From contig JALOPD010000083.1 in the NCBI GenBank assembly GCA_025454075.1, positions 1-13,333 on the forward strand: a stretch of 13,333 bases of DNA, written 5' to 3'. The notes below the pieces were generated by a model that had not been told where the DNA came from, searched no databases, and saw nothing but the letters and a program-made list of their open reading frames with translations. The translations under genes and the position numbers were made by a program. Source of the DNA: Desulfobacterales bacterium (GTDB taxonomy: Bacteria; Desulfobacterota; Desulfobacteria; Desulfobacterales; UBA2174_A). Numbering within the stretch: the first letter of the stretch is position 1; every line of letters starts with the position of its first letter. Positions 9,870 to 13,333 of the stretch are shown piece after piece.

Positions 9870-10011
9870 AGCGGCGCTCCTCCATTCGACCCGCCCAACC
9901 CTCGCACCCTTCCTCAGGGGGAAAGAACGGGTCTGAAGCCTGGCTTCAAGCTCGATCTCTCTACAAACAGACAGGCAGAAAAACCAGCGGGAAGCGCAGA
10001 GGAGCGCCGCT
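9870..10011 (+). ncRNA. Structured 3' region of islB (candidate RNA element)
   Basis: The region is bounded by a perfect 13-base inverted repeat: AGCGGCGCTCCTC (9870-9882) and GAGGAGCGCCGCT (9999-10011). Inside are GACCCG (9888-9893) pairing with CGGGTC (9928-9933), and TGAAGCC (9934-9940) pairing with GGCTTCA (9942-9948) around one base. No convincing coding frame was found. It lies between the islB stop and the terminator at 10026, so it would be the 3' UTR of the islAB message; it could be a processed RNA, or the remnant of a small repeat element. Confidence 0.45.
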
Positions 10012-10025
10012 CCTTTTCCAAATGA

Positions 10026-10068
10026 AATCCCCCCACGCCCCTTCGGCAAAGGGCGTCGGGGGATTTTT
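10026..10068 (+). terminator. Rho-independent terminator of islAB, in the convergent gap with eutJ
   Basis: A long stem: AATCCCCC and ACGCCC on the left pair with GGGCGT and GGGGGATT on the right, with single mismatches and a loop containing CTTCGG. Five T residues (10064-10068) follow on the plus strand. The A/T flanks allow some activity on the minus strand for eutJ as well, though the T run there is interrupted. Confidence 0.88.
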
Positions 10069-10081
10069 CAATGCGGCCCCT

Positions 10082-10900
10082 TCACTTCAGCAGCGGCAGC
10101 GAGGCAATCGCCAGGGGTGTGAGCAGCAGCGGCCGGCAGGGGAGTTGAACGGGCAGGCGGAGCTCTTCGGCGAACACGGCGTCCACCCCGGGCAGGCAGC
10201 AGGTACCCCCCGTGAGGACGATGCGCTCCACGCGGCGGCCCTTGATGTGGCCGGAAACGATGTCGCACATGCGCTGGAGCGTGGGCCGCGCCAGTTTGAG
10301 GATGTCGTATTGATCGTGCCGGCGCTTGCGCGCCTCGGCTTCCTGGAAGGAGATGCCGAAATGGCCGGCGATGACGAGCGAGACGTGGCGGCCGCCCGTC
10401 GGCTGGTCGCCGCTGAAAACGACCCTTCCCTTATGGACCACCGCCGTCCCGGTGGTGCCGCCGCCGACATCCACCACCGCCGTGCGGTCGAGCTCGAGCA
10501 GGTGGGCGACGCAGGTGGGCTCGTCCTGCACGGCGGTCACCTCGAGCCCCACCCGTTCCAGGATGTAGGTGGAGAGGCGCGGGTCCGTGCCGGGCGGAAA
10601 GGAGGTGGCCGCCCCGCTGAATTCTACCCCGACTTTTGCCTGTGCCTTGCCGACCAGCCGCTGCACGATCTCCACCGCACCGGCAAAATCCACCACCACC
10701 CCGTCCCGCACCACCTCCGCCCATTCCAGAAAACAGGCCGCGGGCTCACCCGCGGCGTTCAGAACCATCACGACGATGTCGGCCGTCCCCAGGTCGATGC
10801 CCACGTGAAAAGGCCCGGGCCCCGGCGCCGGGTCTGCGTTGTTCAGCAGCTGCGCCGCGATTTCAAGTCGTTTATTTGCGGTTTCCCAGCTGATAGGCAT
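10082..10900 (-). CDS. eutJ: EutJ-like actin/Hsp70-fold ATPase associated with the microcompartment
   Basis: A 272-residue cytoplasmic protein with the ASKHA (actin/Hsp70) nucleotide-binding fold. Visible motifs are phosphate loop 1 GIDLGTAD (about 34-41), phosphate loop 2 VDVGGGTTG (about 143-151) and the adenosine motif VLTGGTCCLPG (about 228-238). The length matches EutJ (about 280), proposed to act as a chaperone in microcompartment loci. Start: the ATG at 10898-10900 (MPISWETANK); a TTG twelve codons earlier also opens the frame, and neither has a strong ribosome site. It is the last gene of the minus-strand BMC cluster, separated from the aldehyde dehydrogenase by 366 repeat-rich bases. 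It may therefore have its own promoter. Function in assembly or in keeping the enzymes folded is inferred from the family. Confidence 0.88.
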   Translation of the reverse strand: MPISWETANKRLEIAAQLLNNADPAPGPGPFHVGIDLGTADIVVMVLNAAGEPAACFLEWAEVVRDGVVVDFAGAVEIVQRLVGKAQAKVGVEFSGAATSFPPGTDPRLSTYILERVGLEVTAVQDEPTCVAHLLELDRTAVVDVGGGTTGTAVVHKGRVVFSGDQPTGGRHVSLVIAGHFGISFQEAEARKRRHDQYDILKLARPTLQRMCDIVSGHIKGRRVERIVLTGGTCCLPGVDAVFAEELRLPVQLPCRPLLLTPLAIASLPLLK

Positions 10901-10949
10901 GGTCTTGGACCGTTGATGGTGCCCTTGCGACGTCAACTATGAAATTACA

Positions 10950-11001
10950 TGCAGGAGAGGCTTTCAGCCTCGATGATCGCGGCTGGAAAGCCGCTCCCAC
11001 A
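10950..11001. repeat. REP doublet (REPIN-like): two palindromic units head to head
   Basis: The left unit begins TGCAGGAG and contains GAGGCT-TTC-AGCCTC. The right unit is in inverse orientation, contains GCGGCT-GGAA-AGCCGC and ends CTCCCACA. The units are one base apart and share the GAT/ATC ends. Read on the minus strand the right unit starts TGTGGGAGCGGCTTTCCAGC, closely resembling REP sequences common in proteobacteria and mobilised by REP-associated (RAYT) transposases. The whole 52 bases can also fold into one long hairpin. Confidence 0.78.
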
Positions 11002-11148
11002 GCCCGCAGAAAAATGGCGCTATCGAAAGAAACCGTGGCGCGAATCCCTCCGCGCGAGGCGTGCCCAGCAAGCGCTGAAGGCCGTCGAAAACAAGTATCA
11101 GGCTGTCAGCCAAGGCGTGTGGCCTTTTTTATCCCGGTTCGGGATGAT

Positions 11149-11263
11149 GTCGCAGGAAGCCCAAGATCAAGGCGCCGCAAATCGAGCGGCGCGAGGCGTA
11201 CCCTTCGTACGCCGCAGCGTCCGCGCGATGCAGCGCAACGCAAAGATTGGGTTTCCTGCGGCG
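11149..11263 (-). repeat. Branched structured intergenic element downstream of the aldehyde dehydrogenase
   Basis: An outer stem pairs CGCAGGAAGCCCAA (11151-11164) with TTGGGTTTCCTGCG (11247-11260), with one G-T pair. It encloses three hairpins: GCGCCGC/GCGGCGC (11172-11178, 11186-11192), GGCGTAC/GTACGCC (11195-11201, 11207-11213) and GCG-GCGC/GCGC-CGC (11217-11241). Together they give a four-way-junction, cloverleaf-like layout. It starts six bases after the dehydrogenase stop. From memory, similar sequences recur between genes in Desulfobacteraceae, but this could not be checked. Confidence 0.6.
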
Positions 11264-11266
11264 TCT

Positions 11267-12694
11267 TCAGACGATGCGGAAGCTGCCGACCAGGGTGCAG
11301 CGCCGCAGCCGCACGAACGTGCGCGCGTTGGTGACCCCCTCCCCGGTCGGGGTGGAAATGGTCATGGAGGTCCAGCCCTCGCCTCCGGCGCCCAGCCCCG
11401 CGATGCAGGGGCCGTTCTTGACGAAGAGGCTGGTGTTCACGCGCCGCGCCATGGCGTCCATGTGGTCGATGTCGCGCGAATGCAGGCTGGCGGTGTGCTT
11501 GCGGTCCCGCTCCAGGCGCAGGGCCCAGTCCAGGGCCTCGTTGAAATCTCTCGCACGCAGCACCGGGACCAGCGGCATCATCTGCTCGATGCGGGCAAAT
11601 ACGTAATCGACCTCGCGCCCGGCGTCGACGATCAGCAGGCGGCAGGCGTCCGGCACGCTGAACCCGGCGGCCTTCGCCAGCTCAGCGGCGTCCCGGCCCA
11701 CCCACTTGGGGTTCGGGCGCGGGTTGGGGCCGGGGTAGTCCAGCAGGGCCGCCCTGGCGACGGCCTCGGCCTGTTCGCGCGTGATTTCCACGGCGCCGCA
11801 GGCGGCGAGCTCGCGCTTGAGGTCGTTGGCGATGGCATCCACGGCGATGATTTCCTTTTCGTCGCAGCAGACGATGTTGTTGTCGAACGAGGCCCCGTCG
11901 TAGATGCTGCGCGCCGCGCGCGGCAAGTCGGCGGTTTCGTCCACCACCACCGGCGGGTTGCCGGCCCCGGCCGCAATCAAACGCTTGTTCGTCGTCTTGC
12001 GCGCGGCTTCCACCACGGCTTCGCCGCCGGTCACCACCAGCAGGTGGATGCCGGGGAAGGTGAAGAGCTGCTGGGCCGTTTCGATGGTGGGCTGGCGGAT
12101 GCAGGTCATCAGGTTGTCGATGCCGACCTCCTCGAAGATCGCCTTGTTCAGGACCCGGATGGCCTCCTGGGTGACGCGCTTGGCGCTCGGGTGCGGTGCG
12201 AACACCACGGCGTTGCCGCCCGAGATCATGCTGATCGAGTTGTTGATGACCGTGGCTGCAGGGTTGGTGGACGGGGTGACCGAGGCGATGACCCCCCAGG
12301 CCGCGTTCTCGACCAGGGTCAGGCCGGTGTCGCCCGTCATGGCGCTGGGATAGAGGCTTTCCGGCCCGGGCGTGCGGTCGGCCACCAGCAGGTTCTTGCG
12401 GACCTTGTCCTCGATGCGGCCCATGCCGGTCTCGTCCACGGCCATCTCGGCCAGCCGCCGGGCGTTGGACCGGGCCGCGCGCCGGATCACATCCACCACC
12501 CGCTCCCGCAGGGCAACGGTGTCCAGGCGCTTGTGGGCCGCCGCCGCCGCGGACACGGCGTCCTCCAGAAGCTCGAAAACGCCCCAGTCGCCTTTCGCAT
12601 CGGCCTTTGCCGCCGCGGCGGCGGGGACCGTGGCGGCCAGTTTTTTCAGAACTTCAGTGACGATCGATTCGATGTCTTCTCGCTGTAATTGCAT
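11267..12694 (-). CDS. eutE: CoA-acylating aldehyde dehydrogenase of BMC type (EutE/PduP family), acetaldehyde to acetyl-CoA
   Basis: A 475-residue enzyme that would oxidise acetaldehyde with NAD+ and CoA to acetyl-CoA inside the microcompartment. Residues 1-20 (MQLQREDIESIVTEVLKKLA) form an amphipathic helix followed by an Ala-rich linker, the layout of a BMC encapsulation peptide. The catalytic Cys is C276 in FDNNIVCCDEKEI, with a second Cys directly after it. Other family segments are SVTPSTNPAATVINNSI (about 138-154), VTGGEAVVEAA near 221-231, and the C-terminal FVKNGP...GGEGWTS and TPTGEGVTNARTF. Length matches EutE/PduP (about 465). Start ATG 12692-12694 has GGAG five bases upstream. 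It follows eutN by 29 bases in one operon. It is the natural acceptor of the acetaldehyde released by IslA. Confidence 0.95.
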   Translation of the reverse strand: MQLQREDIESIVTEVLKKLAATVPAAAAAKADAKGDWGVFELLEDAVSAAAAAHKRLDTVALRERVVDVIRRAARSNARRLAEMAVDETGMGRIEDKVRKNLLVADRTPGPESLYPSAMTGDTGLTLVENAAWGVIASVTPSTNPAATVINNSISMISGGNAVVFAPHPSAKRVTQEAIRVLNKAIFEEVGIDNLMTCIRQPTIETAQQLFTFPGIHLLVVTGGEAVVEAARKTTNKRLIAAGAGNPPVVVDETADLPRAARSIYDGASFDNNIVCCDEKEIIAVDAIANDLKRELAACGAVEITREQAEAVARAALLDYPGPNPRPNPKWVGRDAAELAKAAGFSVPDACRLLIVDAGREVDYVFARIEQMMPLVPVLRARDFNEALDWALRLERDRKHTASLHSRDIDHMDAMARRVNTSLFVKNGPCIAGLGAGGEGWTSMTISTPTGEGVTNARTFVRLRRCTLVGSFRIV

Positions 12695-12723
12695 GGGAGC
12701 TCCGACCGGCGGCTATCCTGCGC

Positions 12724-13014
12724 CTATTTGTACTTTGAGTAGATCGCCTCTTTGCCGGAGGAAATCTGGTCCACGATGCCGATGACGCTCAAGTCCAGCG
12801 GCGTCTTGCCCTCCAGGATCATGCGGGCCGAGCTGCCCCGGACCAGCAGGACCATCTCCCCCTCGCCGGCGCCGAGGGTGTCGGCGGCCACCTGGCTGGG
12901 GAAGGTCACCTTGCCGCGCTCGTCCACGATGTCCACCAACAGAAAGGTGAGGTTCGGCAAACCGGGATCACGCACCGTGGAAACCACTTGCCCTTTGACT
13001 TTGGCGAGTTCCAT
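12724..13014 (-). CDS. eutN: Microcompartment pentameric vertex protein (EutN/CcmL/PduN family, BMC-P)
   Basis: A 96-residue shell protein that forms the pentamers capping the vertices of the icosahedral microcompartment. It begins MELAKVKGQVVSTVRDPGLP, the standard EutN/CcmL first strands, and ends with IVDQISSGKEAIYSKYK. The segment VLLVRGSSAR around residues 58-67 corresponds to the usual G-S-A-R turn of the family. Length is normal (95-100). The start was set at the ATG 13012-13014, with GGGAGGTG about eight bases upstream; a longer upstream extension in the same frame crosses the stem-loop at 13063-13088 and does not look like shell protein. It sits 114 bases after the hexameric shell gene and 29 bases before the aldehyde dehydrogenase. 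Confidence 0.95.
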   Translation of the reverse strand: MELAKVKGQVVSTVRDPGLPNLTFLLVDIVDERGKVTFPSQVAADTLGAGEGEMVLLVRGSSARMILEGKTPLDLSVIGIVDQISSGKEAIYSKYK

Positions 13015-13062
13015 AGCGATACACCTCCCGCACAGGCGACGGCCGGCATGCGAACTTCGACC

Positions 13063-13088
13063 GGCGGGCCCGGAATCATGGGCCCGCC
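13063..13088 (-). promoter_or_regulatory. Strong stem-loop between the hexamer and pentamer shell genes
   Basis: GGCGGGCCC (13063-13071) pairs perfectly with GGGCCCGCC (13080-13088) over an eight-base loop. An overlapping alternative GCCCC-TC-GGGGC (13086-13097) could compete with it. No T run follows on the minus strand. It fills the 114-base gap before eutN and could set the ratio of hexamer to pentamer by mRNA end protection or partial termination. Confidence 0.7.
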
Positions 13089-13128
13089 CCTCGGGGCGCA
13101 CGCGAAGGCCGCCGACAGGTTGTCGCGT

Positions 13129-13333
13129 TTACTTCTTGTTGGCGAGGGGGAAGATCTTCTCCAGGTCGTCGTGCGGGCGCGGAATGACGTGCACGGCGAT
13201 CACCTCTCCCACGCGGCGGGCGGCGGCAGCGCCGGCGTCGGTGGCCGCCTTGCAAGCGGCCACGTCGCCGCGGACCAGCGCGGTCACGAAGCCGCCCCCG
13301 ATGCGCTCATAGCCCACCAGCGTCACGCGCGCG
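13129..13333 (-). CDS. Microcompartment hexameric shell protein (BMC-H), C-terminal part
   Basis: The last 67 residues of a BMC-domain shell protein; the N-terminus lies beyond the right edge. Family landmarks are [20 protein letters not shown], with the pore loop RIGGG (K/R-I-G-G-G in PduA/EutM-type hexamers), then [38 protein letters not shown] and a short basic tail ending NKK. A small Gly-lined pore loop suggests a typical narrow pore for polar metabolites such as isethionate. A GTG in frame at 13324-13326 is internal to the conserved strand and is not the start. It would be upstream of eutN and the aldehyde dehydrogenase in the minus-strand operon; more shell or enzyme genes probably lie beyond the edge. 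Confidence 0.95.
   Translation of the reverse strand, partial: ARVTLVGYERIGGGFVTALVRGDVAACKAATDAGAAAARRVGEVIAVHVIPRPHDDLEKIFPLANKK

Larger units (their letters stand above)
10901..11266. other. Repeat-rich gap between the aldehyde dehydrogenase and eutJ
   Basis: 366 bases without a believable gene. It holds a REP doublet (10950-11001), a stretch of about 110 bases with no clear feature, a small stem AAGGC/GCCTT followed by T residues on the plus strand (11112-11130), an ATCCCG-GTT-CGGGAT hairpin (11131-11145), and a branched structured element (11149-11263). No convincing promoter for eutJ was found by eye. The long open frame on the plus strand through this region runs antisense to the dehydrogenase and is a high-GC artefact. 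Confidence 0.7.

Noticed and set aside
11112..11130. Plus-strand terminator-like stem AAGGC/GCCTT with T run
   Set aside because: There is no plus-strand gene upstream for it to terminate, and the stem is only five pairs; noted only as part of the gap.
10949..12688. Plus-strand open frame of 579 codons across the gap and aldehyde dehydrogenase
   Set aside because: Antisense to a fully recognisable dehydrogenase and crossing a REP doublet and a structured element; no family features.

Overview
The window reads as part of a catabolic locus for anaerobic isethionate (2-hydroxyethanesulfonate) desulfonation, coupled to a bacterial microcompartment (BMC). The host is most likely a GC-rich, strictly anaerobic sulfite/sulfate-reducing bacterium of the Desulfobacterota (former Deltaproteobacteria). 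This rests on an oxygen-sensitive glycyl radical enzyme whose specificity residues match isethionate sulfite-lyase, a TRAP transporter, a sigma54 activator and Desulfobacterota-style intergenic repeats. The species cannot be named from the sequence.

Layout. The left half (about 1-5604) is all on the minus strand. It holds dctP, dctQ and dctM (TRAP transporter), a terminator, a PAS/AAA+/Fis sigma54 activator, a class-I glutamine amidotransferase of the PuuD/peptidase C26 type, and the start of an unrecognised and possibly frameshifted gene at the window edge. A 754-base AT-richer divergent control region (5605-6358) carries two oppositely oriented -24/-12 promoters with exact GG-N10-GC spacing, one perfect 16-base palindrome with two degenerate copies, and a second unrelated dyad. 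The plus-strand pair islA-islB (glycyl radical lyase and its radical-SAM activase) follows and ends in a structured 3' region and a strong terminator. From the right edge a convergent minus-strand BMC operon comes in: a hexameric shell protein (cut by the window end), the EutN/CcmL pentamer, a CoA-acylating aldehyde dehydrogenase with an N-terminal helix resembling an encapsulation peptide, a repeat-rich gap (a REP doublet and a four-way-junction-like element), and an EutJ-like actin-fold chaperone.

Proposed working model. The TRAP system imports isethionate. IslB installs the glycyl radical on IslA, and IslA cleaves isethionate to acetaldehyde plus sulfite. The BMC holds the acetaldehyde while the aldehyde dehydrogenase makes acetyl-CoA, and sulfite serves as respiratory electron acceptor. 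The nearby sigma54 activator probably switches on both transport and cleavage from the shared control region. Stable hairpins lie in three intercistronic gaps (dctP/dctQ, islA/islB, shell hexamer/pentamer), each just after a product expected to be needed in excess. This suggests that stoichiometry is tuned at RNA level.
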